Shown piece after piece: positions 40,172 through 49,166 of a DNA stretch of 64,000 nt. This stretch comes from Cellulosimicrobium cellulans (GTDB taxonomy: Bacteria; Actinomycetota; Actinomycetes; Actinomycetales; Cellulomonadaceae). A program made the position numbers and the translations under genes. The notes under the pieces are model-generated. The model was not told where the DNA came from. It made no database searches and worked only from the letters and a program-made list of their open reading frames with translations. Each line of letters starts with the position of its first letter. The stretch's first letter is position 1. Location: NCBI RefSeq assembly GCF_006539945.1, contig NZ_BJNZ01000009.1, positions 62,001-126,000 of the forward strand, given 5' to 3'.

Positions 40172-41205
40172 TCAGCACCACCCGCGACACGGCACGCCCC
40201 CGCGGCGCGCGCCGTCACCTCGCCGGGGTGGCCGGCGGTCTGGTCGGCGCGCTCCTGCTCGCCGCCTGCTCCGCCCCGCTGCCGACGGCGCAGCCCGACC
40301 CGACCCAGGACCCGGCGCCTCCCGTCCTCTCCGAGGCGCAGGAGACCGTGGTGCTCGACGCGGTCGCCTCCGCGCTCGCCGCGGCGAGCGAGGCGAACGA
40401 CCCGAAGCAGCTCGAGGGCCGCGTCACCGGCCCGGCGCTCGCCATCCGCACGAGCCAGCTCGCGGTCGCGGCGGCGCGCGGCAACGCGGACCTCGTGACC
40501 GAGCTGCCGACCGAGGCCCAGCAGGTCGTCATCCCGACGACGCAGACCTGGCCCCGCACCTCGTACGCCGTGAGCGTCCAGCCCGAGAGCCTGCAGACGC
40601 CTCGCCTGTCCGTGCTCGAGCAGGCCGGCGCTCGCGACCCGTACCAGCTCTGGGCGTGGGTCCGGCTGCTCCCCGGCGTGACCATGCCGAGCTTCGCCGA
40701 CCCGAGCATCGGGAGCGAGGCCGTCGCGCCCGACGACTCGAGCCTCCTCGTCACGCCCACGGACGCCGTCGCGCAGTACGCCGACGTGCTCAACCTCGGG
40801 ACGGGCTCCGGCTACGCCGAGGCATTCGAGGACGACTCCTTCCGGACGCTGCTCACCGAGCGCGCCCAGGCCTGGACCACGGCGCTCGAGCCCGCGGCCG
40901 GCAAGTACGCGCTGACGTTCACCCCGGACGCCGACGAGCAGGTCCGCGCGGTCCGCACTGCGGACGGGGGCGCGCTCGTGGTCGGAGCCATGACGTCGGC
41001 GGAGTCGATGACGGCGGAGGAGGGGGCCCAGGTCCCGCCCGACACCGAGACGATCAAGGCGCTCTACGGCGACAAGACCCCGACGAACGTGCTCAAGGTC
41101 GGGTACCAGGACGTCGTCGCGCTCTACGTCCCGCCCGCCGGGTCGGAGGAGAAGATCCGCGTCGTGGGCAACGAGCACGTCGCGACGTCCGTCGCGAACA
41201 GCTGA
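40168..41205 (+). CDS. Lipoprotein of unknown function
   Basis: A 345-residue exported lipoprotein: basic N-terminus, hydrophobic GVAGGLVGALLLAAC with the lipobox cysteine near residue 31, then a Pro-rich linker. The mature part has no recognised fold. It is translationally coupled (ATGA) to the upstream membrane protein and followed by a thioredoxin/TPR gene 20 bp downstream, so these form a probable three-gene operon at the envelope. Confidence 0.75.
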   Translation: MISTTRDTARPRGARRHLAGVAGGLVGALLLAACSAPLPTAQPDPTQDPAPPVLSEAQETVVLDAVASALAAASEANDPKQLEGRVTGPALAIRTSQLAVAAARGNADLVTELPTEAQQVVIPTTQTWPRTSYAVSVQPESLQTPRLSVLEQAGARDPYQLWAWVRLLPGVTMPSFADPSIGSEAVAPDDSSLLVTPTDAVAQYADVLNLGTGSGYAEAFEDDSFRTLLTERAQAWTTALEPAAGKYALTFTPDADEQVRAVRTADGGALVVGAMTSAESMTAEEGAQVPPDTETIKALYGDKTPTNVLKVGYQDVVALYVPPAGSEEKIRVVGNEHVATSVANS

Positions 41206-41225
41206 CCCTCCCTAGGATTGCGTCC

Positions 41226-42176
41226 ATGAGCGAACCTACCCAGCAGCCCGCGTTCGACGTGCGCGGAGCGGTCGACCTGTCCGCGCTGAACCGGCCGCAG
41301 TCCCCGCCGCCGGGGGAGGAGGGCGGCGCGCCCGCGGCCGGAGGCTATGTCGTCGACGTCACGGACGAGACGTTCGGACAGCTCGTCCAGGACTCGACGC
41401 AGTACCCGGTCGTGGTCCTGCTCTGGATCCCGACCGACCAGGCGAACGCCCAGCTCGGCACGGACCTCGGCGCGCTGGCCGACGAGTACGCCGGCCGCTT
41501 CCTCCTGGCCCGCGTCGACGCCCAGGCGTACCCGCAGATCACCGCCGCGTTCCAGGTCCAGGGCGTCCCGACCGTCGTCGCGATCCTCCAGGGCCAGCCG
41601 GTGCCGCTGTTCCAGGGCGCCGCGCCCGTGGAGCAGGTGCGCTCGGTGATCGACCAGGTGCTCCAGGCCGCCGAGGCGAACGGCGTCACCGGCCGGGCGC
41701 CGTCCCAGGGCGGCGACGGCGAGCCGGCGCCCGCCGAGCCGGCCCCGGAGCCCGAGCCCGAGCTCCCGCCGCTGCACCAGGAGGCGTACGACGCGATCGA
41801 GCGTGACGACCTCGACGCCGCCGTCGCGGCCTACGAGAAGGCGATCAAGCAGGACCCGCGCGACGCGCTCGCCGTCGCCGGCCTCGCCCAGGTCCGCCTC
41901 CTCCGGCGGACGCGCGACGCCGACCTCGCGACGGTCCGCGCCGCGGCTGCCGCCGCACCGCAGGACGTCGACGCCCAGCTCGCCATCGCCGACCTCGACA
42001 TCCTCGGCGGTCACGTCGACGACGCGCTCGGCCGCCTGCTCGACCTCCTGCCCGGAGCCGACGCCGACGCCAAGGAGAAGCTGCGCGTGCGCCTCCTCGA
42101 CTACTTCGAGGTCGTCGGCCCCACCGACCCCCGCGTCGGCAAGGCCCGCCAGCGCCTCGCGATCAGCCTCTACTGA
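41226..42176 (+). CDS. Thioredoxin-fold co-chaperone-like protein (YbbN/CnoX type), CXXC absent
   Basis: A 316-residue protein. Residues about 42-140 form a thioredoxin fold (VVDVTDETFGQLVQDSTQYP, VPTVVAILQGQPV). The position of the active-site WCGPC is instead WIPTDQAN, with no cysteines, so it cannot be an oxidoreductase. After a Glu/Pro linker (about 150-178), the C-terminus is a TPR-like helical domain (AVAAYEKAIKQDPRDALAVA). This matches the YbbN/CnoX family, which holds unfolding proteins for chaperones; the CXXC is frequently lost there. No signal peptide. Confidence 0.85.
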   Translation: MSEPTQQPAFDVRGAVDLSALNRPQSPPPGEEGGAPAAGGYVVDVTDETFGQLVQDSTQYPVVVLLWIPTDQANAQLGTDLGALADEYAGRFLLARVDAQAYPQITAAFQVQGVPTVVAILQGQPVPLFQGAAPVEQVRSVIDQVLQAAEANGVTGRAPSQGGDGEPAPAEPAPEPEPELPPLHQEAYDAIERDDLDAAVAAYEKAIKQDPRDALAVAGLAQVRLLRRTRDADLATVRAAAAAAPQDVDAQLAIADLDILGGHVDDALGRLLDLLPGADADAKEKLRVRLLDYFEVVGPTDPRVGKARQRLAISLY

Positions 42177-42177
42177 C

Positions 42178-42200
42178 GCACCTGCACCTGCACCTGCACC
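42178..42200 (+). repeat. GCACCT hexanucleotide repeat
   Basis: Nearly four tandem copies of GCACCT just after the stop of the preceding gene. Length may vary by slippage. Confidence 0.7.
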
Positions 42201-42215
42201 CGAACACGGACGATC

Positions 42216-42246
42216 GGCGGCCGGTCACCCACGGTGACCGGCCGCC
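42216..42246. terminator. Bidirectional terminator hairpin
   Basis: Perfect 14-bp stem (GGCGGCCGGTCACC) with a CAC loop, between the convergent YbbN-like and glgB genes. Confidence 0.75.
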
Positions 42247-42286
42247 GTCGCGCTGAGGAGGCGGCGCAGAAGGCGAGACGAAGCCG

Positions 42287-42383
42287 GGTGGGTGGGGTGG
42301 TGGCGCCGGGTCGTGGCGGGCCTGGCGGGAGCCGCGAGGGACGAGCGGCGGATGGTAGACCCGGCGCCACCACCCCACCCACC
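42287..42383. repeat. 26-bp perfect inverted repeat with G-rich arm
   Basis: Arm 42287-42312 begins GGTGGGTGGGGTGGTGG and ends CGCCGGGTC. Its exact complement is at 42358-42383, with a 45-base spacer. The arm contains closely spaced G runs able to form a quadruplex. It lies just past the glgB stop, beyond the ordinary terminator. No coding content. It may be a second terminator, a cruciform, or the ends of a small mobile repeat. Confidence 0.7.
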
Positions 42384-42423
42384 ACCCAGGGCGACCACGT
42401 CCACGCACCCGGGCGACCAGCGG

Positions 42424-44655
42424 CTACCTCGATGACGGGACGAGGTACAGCGCGCCGAGCGGGGGCAGGCGCAGGGTCGCGGAGTGCGCGCGACCCTTCC
42501 ACGGCACGGCCTCCGCCTCGACCTCGCCGAGGTTGCCGACGCCGGACCCGCCGTACACCTCCGCGTCGGTGTTGAGCACCTCGCGCCACGCCCCGCCGGA
42601 CGGCAGCGCGACGCGGTAGCCCTCGTGCGGCGTCCCGGCGAAGTTCACGACGACGGCAACCTCACCCCCGTCGCGGCCGCGGCGCACGTAGGCGAGGACG
42701 TTGTGGTCGGCGTCGTCGGCGTCCAGCCACTCGAAGCCGGCGGGGTCGTGGTCGAGCTCCCAGAGCGCGGGGGTCGCACGGTAGAGCGCGTTGAGGTCGC
42801 GCACGGCGCGCTGGACGCCCTGCCGCCCGGGGTCGGCGGCGAGGCCGTCCCAGTCGAGCGAGCGGCCCTCGTTCCACTCGGAGTGCTGGCCGATCTCGCT
42901 GCCCATGAAGAGGAGCTGCTTGCCGGGGTGCGACCACTGGTAGGCGAGGAACGCGCGGACTCCGGCGCGCTTCTGCCAGTCGTCGCCGGGCATCTTGCCG
43001 TAGAGCGAGCCCTTGCCGTGCACGACCTCGTCGTGGCTGATGGGCAGCACGAACTGCTCGGAGTACGCGTAGACCATCGAGAAGGTGATCTCGTGGTGGT
43101 GGTAGCGGCGGTTGATGGGCTCCTCGGCGACGTAGCGCAGGGAGTCGTTCATCCAGCCCATGTTCCACTTGAGCCCGAACCCGAGGCCCCCGGCCGACGT
43201 CGGCCGGGTCACGCCGGGCCACGCCGTCGACTCCTCGGCGATCATCATGACGCCGGGCGTGCGCCGGTAGGCGGTGGCGTTGGCCTCCTGGAGGAACGCG
43301 ATGGCCTCGAGGTTCTCGCGCCCGCCGTGCACGTTGGGGTGCCACTGGCCGGGGCCGCGCGAGTAGTCCAGGTAGAGCATGGAGGCGACGGCGTCGACGC
43401 GCAGCGCGTCGACGTGGAACTCCTCGAGCCAGTAGGTCGCGTTGGCGACGAGGAAGTTGCGGACCTCGTTGCGGCCGAAGTCGAAGACGTACGTGCCCCA
43501 GTCGGGCTGCTCGCCGCGCAGCGGGTCGGCGTGCTCGTAGCAGGGCGTGCCGTCGAAGCGGGCGAGGGCCCACTCGTCGCGCGGGAAGTGCGCGGGCACC
43601 CAGTCGACGACGACGCCGATCCCGGCGGCGTGCAGGCGGTCGACCAGGTAGCGGAAGTCGTCGGGGTGGCCGAAGCGTGACGTCGGGGCGTAGTAGCCCG
43701 TGACCTGGTAGCCCCACGACCCGCCGAACGGGTGCTCGGCGACAGGCAGGAGCTCGACGTGCGTGAATCCCTGCTCGACGACGTACGCGGTGAGCTGCTC
43801 GGCGAGGTCGCGGTACGACAGGCCCTGCCGCCACGACCCGAGGTGCACCTCGTAGATGCTGAGAGGCTGCGTGTGCGGGTCGTGGGCGGCGCGCGCGGCG
43901 AGCCACGCGTCGTCGGTCCACGCGAACTGCGACTCCACGACGATGCTCGCCGTGGCGGGCGGCACCTCCGCCGCCTTGGCGAGCGGGTCCGCCTTCTGCC
44001 GCCACGACCCGTCAGGGCCGAGGATCTCGTACTTGTAGCGCGCGCCTGCGCCCACGCCCGGCACGAACAGCTCCCAGACGCCGGTCGAGCCGAGCGAGCG
44101 CATCGGGTGGGTCGCTCCCCAGCCGTTGAAGTCGCCGATGACGCGGACCGCGCGCGCGTTGGGCGCCCAGACGGCGAACGCCGTGCCCGTGGTGTCGCCG
44201 AGCGCGCTGGGGTACGTGCGCAGGTTGGCCCCGAGGACGCGCCACAGCTCCTCGTGCCGCCCCTCCCGGAGGAGGTGGAGGTCCACCTCGCCGAGGGTGG
44301 GCAGGAAGCGGTAGGGGTCGTCGGCGGTCGTGGCCTCGTGGCCGTAGCGCGCCCGGACGCGGTAGTCGGGGGCGTGCCGGGTGCCGTCGGCGTCCTGGTG
44401 CACCGGGACGACGGCGGCCCACACCCCGTCCTGCTCGTGCGCGGCCGCGTGCTCGCCGTCGGTCGTGACGACGACGACCTCGTCGGCGAGCGGGCGCAGC
44501 ACCCGGACGACGGCGCGCGCGTCGCCGGCGTCGGGCGCCAGGTGCGGGCCGAGCACGGCGTGCGGGTCGAACGTGCGCCCCGCCGCCGCGGCGGCGAGCG
44601 CGTCCGGCGGCACGACGACGGGGGGCGGGGCGGGGGATGCGGCGGACCCGGTCAT
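42424..44655 (-). CDS. glgB: 1,4-alpha-glucan branching enzyme
   Basis: Forms alpha-1,6 branches in glycogen by cutting and re-attaching alpha-1,4 chains. The 743-residue protein has an N-terminal CBM48-like domain ([20 protein letters not shown]), then the GH13 barrel. Asp421 in [10 protein letters not shown] is the nucleophile, Glu474 in MIAEES the acid/base, and [15 protein letters not shown] the third carboxylate region. An extra N-terminal segment (about residues 25-120) is usual in actinobacterial GlgB. It lies about 13 kb from the glgE-treS-mak genes and is divergent from a LacI gene. Confidence 0.95.
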   Translation of the reverse strand: MTGSAASPAPPPVVVPPDALAAAAAGRTFDPHAVLGPHLAPDAGDARAVVRVLRPLADEVVVVTTDGEHAAAHEQDGVWAAVVPVHQDADGTRHAPDYRVRARYGHEATTADDPYRFLPTLGEVDLHLLREGRHEELWRVLGANLRTYPSALGDTTGTAFAVWAPNARAVRVIGDFNGWGATHPMRSLGSTGVWELFVPGVGAGARYKYEILGPDGSWRQKADPLAKAAEVPPATASIVVESQFAWTDDAWLAARAAHDPHTQPLSIYEVHLGSWRQGLSYRDLAEQLTAYVVEQGFTHVELLPVAEHPFGGSWGYQVTGYYAPTSRFGHPDDFRYLVDRLHAAGIGVVVDWVPAHFPRDEWALARFDGTPCYEHADPLRGEQPDWGTYVFDFGRNEVRNFLVANATYWLEEFHVDALRVDAVASMLYLDYSRGPGQWHPNVHGGRENLEAIAFLQEANATAYRRTPGVMMIAEESTAWPGVTRPTSAGGLGFGLKWNMGWMNDSLRYVAEEPINRRYHHHEITFSMVYAYSEQFVLPISHDEVVHGKGSLYGKMPGDDWQKRAGVRAFLAYQWSHPGKQLLFMGSEIGQHSEWNEGRSLDWDGLAADPGRQGVQRAVRDLNALYRATPALWELDHDPAGFEWLDADDADHNVLAYVRRGRDGGEVAVVVNFAGTPHEGYRVALPSGGAWREVLNTDAEVYGGSGVGNLGEVEAEAVPWKGRAHSATLRLPPLGALYLVPSSR

Positions 44656-44743
44656 GGGCCAACCTTTCCACGTCTACGGCACCGCCACGCGACGGGCTCG
44701 CCGGGTGGTCGCAGTAGGCTCGCGACCCGGAGGAAGGAGTGCC

Positions 44744-45760
44744 GTGGCAAGGATCACCATCGCGGACATCGCCCGGGAGGCCGGGGTCTCGACGGGTGCG
44801 GTGTCGTACGCGCTGAACAACCGGCCCGGCGTGTCGGAGGCGACCCGGGCCCGGATCCTGGGGATCGCGGCCGACCTGGGCTGGGCGCCGAGCTCGGCCG
44901 CGCGCTCCCTCTCCGGGGCACGGACGGAGACCGTCGGACTGGTCCTGGCGCGTGACCCCGGGATGCTCGGGGTCGAGTCGTTCTACATGCAGTTCCTCGC
45001 GGGCATCGAGTCCGAGCTGTCGAAGCGGTCGTACGCGCTGCTCCTGCAGGTCGTCCCGGATCAGGAGACCGAGCTGCGGGCGTACCGTGCGTGGCGCGCG
45101 GCACGTCGTGTCGACGGGGTGATCCTCGTCGACCCGAGCGTCGACGACCCGCGGATCGCGATGTTCTCCGAGCCCGAGGCGCTTCCCGCGGTCGTGGTGG
45201 GGGACCCGGCGCTCGCGGGCGGTCTGCCGAGCGTGTGGACGGACGACGCCGCGGCGATGCGTGAGTCGGTGCGTTACCTGCACGCCGTCGGGCACCGCCG
45301 GATCGCCCGGGTCGCGGGTCTGGAGGGGTTCGGGCACACGGGGATCCGCGACGCGGCGTTCCGCGAGGAGATCGCGGCGCTGGGCGCGGAGGGAACGGTC
45401 GTGCGCACGGACTACTCGGCCGTCCAGGGGGCAGTGGCGACGCGGACGCTCCTCACGAGCGCGGACCGGCCGACGGGGATCATCTACGACAACGACGTCA
45501 TGGCGGTCGCGGGGCTGGGGGTCGCGAGCGAGATCGGTGTCCGGGTGCCGCAGGAGGTGTCGATGATCGCGTGGGACGACTCACCGCTGTGCGAGGCGAC
45601 GTTTCCTCGGCTGTCCGCGCTGAGCCACGACGTCACGCGGTACGGCGCACACGTCGCCCGTCGCCTGTTCGACCGGATCGAGGGGAAGGCCGGGGGGAGC
45701 TTCCTCGACTCCACGCCGACGCTGCGGCCACGCGGGACGACGGCACGCCGCTCCTCCTGA
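44744..45760 (+). CDS. LacI-family regulator of mannan locus
   Basis: A 338-residue LacI/GalR protein: N-terminal HTH MARITIADIAREAGVSTGAV with the YALNNRPGVS hinge region, then the sugar-binding domain. GTG 44744 is fixed by AGGAAGGAG at 44730-44738. It is followed by a mannan-type ABC importer with an AAGCGCTT operator 77 bases after its stop, and two more like operators precede the secreted GH5 genes. It is the obvious candidate repressor for all of them. No operator was seen before its own gene. Confidence 0.9.
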   Translation: MARITIADIAREAGVSTGAVSYALNNRPGVSEATRARILGIAADLGWAPSSAARSLSGARTETVGLVLARDPGMLGVESFYMQFLAGIESELSKRSYALLLQVVPDQETELRAYRAWRAARRVDGVILVDPSVDDPRIAMFSEPEALPAVVVGDPALAGGLPSVWTDDAAAMRESVRYLHAVGHRRIARVAGLEGFGHTGIRDAAFREEIAALGAEGTVVRTDYSAVQGAVATRTLLTSADRPTGIIYDNDVMAVAGLGVASEIGVRVPQEVSMIAWDDSPLCEATFPRLSALSHDVTRYGAHVARRLFDRIEGKAGGSFLDSTPTLRPRGTTARRSS

Positions 45761-45836
45761 CGCGCTTCACCGGTCTCTGGCGGAGCTTCCGCGCCGATAT
45801 CAGTTCGTTACGGGGCGGGGTTGGACTTACGAGAAC

Positions 45837-45848
45837 TTAAGCGCTTCA
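45837..45848. promoter_or_regulatory. LacI-type operator before mannan ABC operon
   Basis: TTAAGCGCTTCA followed by CTTG. A -35-like TTGGAC lies at 45821-45826. The site lies about 78 bases before the binding-protein start. The reverse complement TGAAGCGCTTAA recurs exactly at 55006-55017. Confidence 0.7.
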
Positions 45849-45925
45849 CTTGTTGTGTCGCCAGTGATGCCCGGTACGTGGGCTCGTCGCACGCGACGTC
45901 AACGACGACCAAGGAGTGGAACGAC

Positions 45926-47233
45926 ATGGCAAGGAAGCAGACCGCCGCCGTGCTGGCCGTGACAGCGCTGACGCTGGCCCTCGGCGCGTGTTCGAGCGGC
46001 CCGGGCGAGGGGGGCGGAGCGGAGCACGGCGAGCTCTCGGGCACCATCACCGTCCTGACCAACCGCACGGACATCGTCGACACCACGCTCCAGGACTACG
46101 CGGACCTGTTCCAGGCGGAGAACCCGGGCGTGACGGTCGAGTTCGAGGCGATCACCGACTACGAGGGTGACGTCTCGATCCGCCTCAACACGCAGGACTA
46201 CGGCGACGTGCTCCTCGTCCCGAACTCGGTGAGCAAGGACCAGCTCCCTCAGTTCTTCGAGCCCCTCGGCACCGTCGACGAGCTCTCGCAGGAGTACCGC
46301 TTCATCAACGAGCAGGCCTACGACGGGGACGTCTACGGCATCGCGACCTTCGGTACCGCGATGGGCTACGTCGTGAACACGAAGGTCTGGGAGGCGGCCG
46401 GGATCACCGAGCCGCCCACGACGCCCGAGGCGTTCGTCGACGCCCTCCAGCAGATCGGTGAGAGGACCGAGGCGGTCCCGTACTACACGAACTACGCGGA
46501 CGGCTGGCCGCTCACGCAGTGGCAGAACAACCAGGGGACGCTCGCGGGGACCGACGCCGTCAGCCTCCGGACCGCGCAGGACGACCCGTGGGCCGAGGGC
46601 AACGAGCAGTACGCGATCGACGGCCTGCTGTACGACGTCGTCGCCGCGGGCGTCACGGAGGAGGACCCCACGACCACCAACTGGGAGGAGTCCAAGACCC
46701 TCCTCGGCACCGGCAAGGTCGGCGCGATGGTGCTCGGCTCGTGGGCCGTGCCCCAGATGCAGGACGCGGCCGAGGCGGCCGGCGGGTCCGCGGACGACAT
46801 CGACTTCTGGCCGATGCCGTGGCAGACCGAGGGCACGTTCACCTCGACCGTCTCGGGCGACTACAAGCTCGGCATCTCGAAGCACTCCGAGAACAAGGCG
46901 GCCGCGCGGGCGTGGGTCGACTGGTTCCTGAACGAGTCGACGTTCGCGGCCGAGCAGGGCGGCATCTCGCCGGTCGTCGGTGCCCCGGCGCCCGACAACC
47001 TGGCCACGTTCGACGCCCTGGGCGTCAACCAGGTCGAGCTCTCCCCGGCGCCTGCCGGTGAGGAGACGTGGGACAACGACATCAGCAACGAGGCGGAGAT
47101 CGACCTCTGGGGAGACAAGTACCGCAAGCAGCTGGTCGACGTGGCCCGCGGCGCCGCGGACGGCGACAAGGAGTCCTTCTTCGCCGACCTCAACTCCCGC
47201 TGGGCGGCCGCGCGCGCGAACGTCGTCGGCTGA
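45926..47233 (+). CDS. ABC importer sugar-binding lipoprotein (mannan locus)
   Basis: A 435-residue family 1 solute-binding protein. The signal peptide ends in a lipobox LGAC (cysteine near residue 22). The mature part begins GTITVLTNRTDIVDTTLQDY and has the typical FQAENPGVTVEFEAITDYEG segment and NWEESKTLLGTGKVGAMVLG. It is likely to bind manno-oligosaccharides given its neighbours, which is inference. AAGGAG lies 9-14 bases before the ATG. A stem-loop follows the stop before the permease genes. Confidence 0.9.
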   Translation: MARKQTAAVLAVTALTLALGACSSGPGEGGGAEHGELSGTITVLTNRTDIVDTTLQDYADLFQAENPGVTVEFEAITDYEGDVSIRLNTQDYGDVLLVPNSVSKDQLPQFFEPLGTVDELSQEYRFINEQAYDGDVYGIATFGTAMGYVVNTKVWEAAGITEPPTTPEAFVDALQQIGERTEAVPYYTNYADGWPLTQWQNNQGTLAGTDAVSLRTAQDDPWAEGNEQYAIDGLLYDVVAAGVTEEDPTTTNWEESKTLLGTGKVGAMVLGSWAVPQMQDAAEAAGGSADDIDFWPMPWQTEGTFTSTVSGDYKLGISKHSENKAAARAWVDWFLNESTFAAEQGGISPVVGAPAPDNLATFDALGVNQVELSPAPAGEETWDNDISNEAEIDLWGDKYRKQLVDVARGAADGDKESFFADLNSRWAAARANVVG

Positions 47234-47251
47234 CGCAGGAGTCCTGGTACG

Positions 47252-47287
47252 CGTGAGGCCCCCGGCCGCCCCGCTGGGGGTCTCACG
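47252..47287 (+). terminator. Stem-loop between binding-protein and permease genes
   Basis: CGTGAGGCCCCC (47252-47263) pairs with GGGGGTCTCACG (47276-47287) with one G-U pair. Same position relative to the binding-protein gene as the stem-loop at 16592-16630, suggesting differential expression in both importer operons. Confidence 0.55.
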
Positions 47288-47313
47288 CCCGTCTCGACCG
47301 AAATGAGCATGAC

Positions 47314-48252
47314 ATGGCTGTGACCAGTCCGACCGTGGCGACTCCGACCGAGCCGCGCAAGCGGAGCGCTACCTCCCGACCGCCGAGGCGACGGTCCGGG
47401 TCGCTCACTCCGTGGCTGTTCCTCGTCGTCCCGCTCGGGCTGCTGCTCGTGTTCACGTACCTGCCGGTGGCGAACATGATCTGGTACAGCTTCACCTCCT
47501 GGGACGGTCTCGACGCGGTGAAGGAAGGCGTCGGGTTCAGGAACTACGTCGACATCTTCACTCGTCCCGAGCTGTTCCGCGTCTTCTTCGTCAGCCTCTA
47601 CTACCTGGTCGGGGCTCTGGTCCAGCTCGCGCTGGCGCTCTACTTCGCGACGATCCTCAGCTTCAGCACGCGGTTCCGGAACTTCTTCAAGGGCGTCATC
47701 TTCTTCCCGTACCTCCTGAACGGCGTGGCGATCGGCCTCGTCTTCCTCTACTTCTTCCGCCCGGACGGGACGTTGGACGCCTTGCTGGCGATCGTGGGCG
47801 TGCAGGAGACGCCGCACTGGCTCGGGGACCCGTCGATCGTCAACTACTCGCTCGCGGGCACGTCCGTATGGCGCTACATAGGCCTCAACTTCGTGCTGTT
47901 CCTCGGCGCCATCCAAGCGATCCCGGGCGACGTGTACGAGGCCGCGGACCTCGACGGCGCGACGTCCTGGCAGAAGTTCCGCTACATCATCTTCCCGGGT
48001 ATCAAGCAGATCGTCGGTCTGTCCCTGATCCTCGCCGTCTCGGGCGCGCTCTCGGTCTTCGAGATCCCCTTCATCATGACGAAGGGCGCGAACGGTTCCG
48101 AGACCTTCGTCATCCAGACCGTCGACACGGCGTTCCGGTACTCCAAGGTCGGTCTCGCGTCCGCGATGGCCGTCGTGCTGCTGATCATCGTCCTCGTGAT
48201 CAGCGCGATCCAACGAAAGCTCTTCCCGGACGAGAAGGGAGACCTGGTATGA
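47314..48252 (+). CDS. Sugar ABC transporter permease 1 (mannan locus)
   Basis: A 312-residue MalF/UgpA-type permease with six predicted spans (LTPWLFLVVPLGLLLVFTYL first). The ATPase-docking EAA loop reads DVYEAADLDGATSWQKFRYI. It ends in a 4-bp overlap (ATGA) with the second permease. As in the other importer operon, no ATPase gene is present. Confidence 0.92.
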   Translation: MAVTSPTVATPTEPRKRSATSRPPRRRSGSLTPWLFLVVPLGLLLVFTYLPVANMIWYSFTSWDGLDAVKEGVGFRNYVDIFTRPELFRVFFVSLYYLVGALVQLALALYFATILSFSTRFRNFFKGVIFFPYLLNGVAIGLVFLYFFRPDGTLDALLAIVGVQETPHWLGDPSIVNYSLAGTSVWRYIGLNFVLFLGAIQAIPGDVYEAADLDGATSWQKFRYIIFPGIKQIVGLSLILAVSGALSVFEIPFIMTKGANGSETFVIQTVDTAFRYSKVGLASAMAVVLLIIVLVISAIQRKLFPDEKGDLV

Positions 48253-49166
48253 GCGCCCCCACCGCACCCGCGCCGACCCGGATCACCGCAGCGGACACGA
48301 TGCGAGGGGCCGTCGCCCGGTTCTCGAGAGGCGTCGCGCCCGTCGCCGGCCCGCTGGCCACGACGGCGAAGTACATCAGCCTCGTCGTCGCCTGCGCGGC
48401 AGCCGTCGTCCCGATCCTCACGATCTTCTTCGCGGCCTTCAAGTCCCGCGAGGAGTACGTGACGACCGGTCCGCTCGACCTCCCCCAGAACTGGTTCAAC
48501 CTCTCGAACTTCACGAGGGCCTTCACGGACAGCGACATGCTCGCGGGCTTCGTGAACACCATGATCATCCTCGTCGTCGCACTTGCCGGGACGATCCTCA
48601 TCGGCACCATGACCGCGTACGCGGTGGACCGGTTCGACTTTCGCGGCAAGAAGGTCGTCATGGCCGGATTCCTGCTGGCGACGCTCGTCCCTGCGGTCAC
48701 CACGCAGGTCGCGACGTTCCAGATCATCAACGGCCTCGGGCTCTTCAACACCCGCTGGGCCGCGATCGTGCTCTTCATGGGCACGGACATCATCGCGATC
48801 TACATCTTCCTGCAGTTCATGCGCTCCATACCGCGCTCGCTCGACGAGGCCGCGATGCTGGACGGGGCGAACCGCCTGACGATCTACGCGCGCATCATCT
48901 TCCCGCTGCTCAAGCCGGCGATCGCCACCGTCGTCATCATCAAGGGCATCGCGATCTACAACGAGTTCTACATCCCGTTCCTCTACATGCCGTCGAGCAA
49001 GCTCGGCGTCATCTCGACGACCCTCTTCCGGTTCAAGGGACCGACGGGGTCGGAGTGGGAGGTCATCGCGGCCGGCACGATCCTCGTGATCGTCCCGACG
49101 CTGGTCGCCTTCCTCCTTCTCCAGCGACACATCTACAACGGCCTGACCGCAGGAGCCACGAAGTGA
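48249..49166 (+). CDS. Sugar ABC transporter permease 2 (mannan locus)
   Basis: A 305-residue MalG-type permease with six predicted spans and the EAA loop SLDEAAMLDGANRLTIYARI. The C-terminus HIYNGLTAGATK is typical. Coupled to permease 1 by an ATGA overlap and to the GH2 gene by a GTGA overlap. Confidence 0.92.
   Translation: MSAPTAPAPTRITAADTMRGAVARFSRGVAPVAGPLATTAKYISLVVACAAAVVPILTIFFAAFKSREEYVTTGPLDLPQNWFNLSNFTRAFTDSDMLAGFVNTMIILVVALAGTILIGTMTAYAVDRFDFRGKKVVMAGFLLATLVPAVTTQVATFQIINGLGLFNTRWAAIVLFMGTDIIAIYIFLQFMRSIPRSLDEAAMLDGANRLTIYARIIFPLLKPAIATVVIIKGIAIYNEFYIPFLYMPSSKLGVISTTLFRFKGPTGSEWEVIAAGTILVIVPTLVAFLLLQRHIYNGLTAGATK

Noticed and set aside
42234-42575. Open frame through the structured repeat beyond glgB
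   Set aside because: Its content is dictated by the inverted repeat and the glgB antisense strand.
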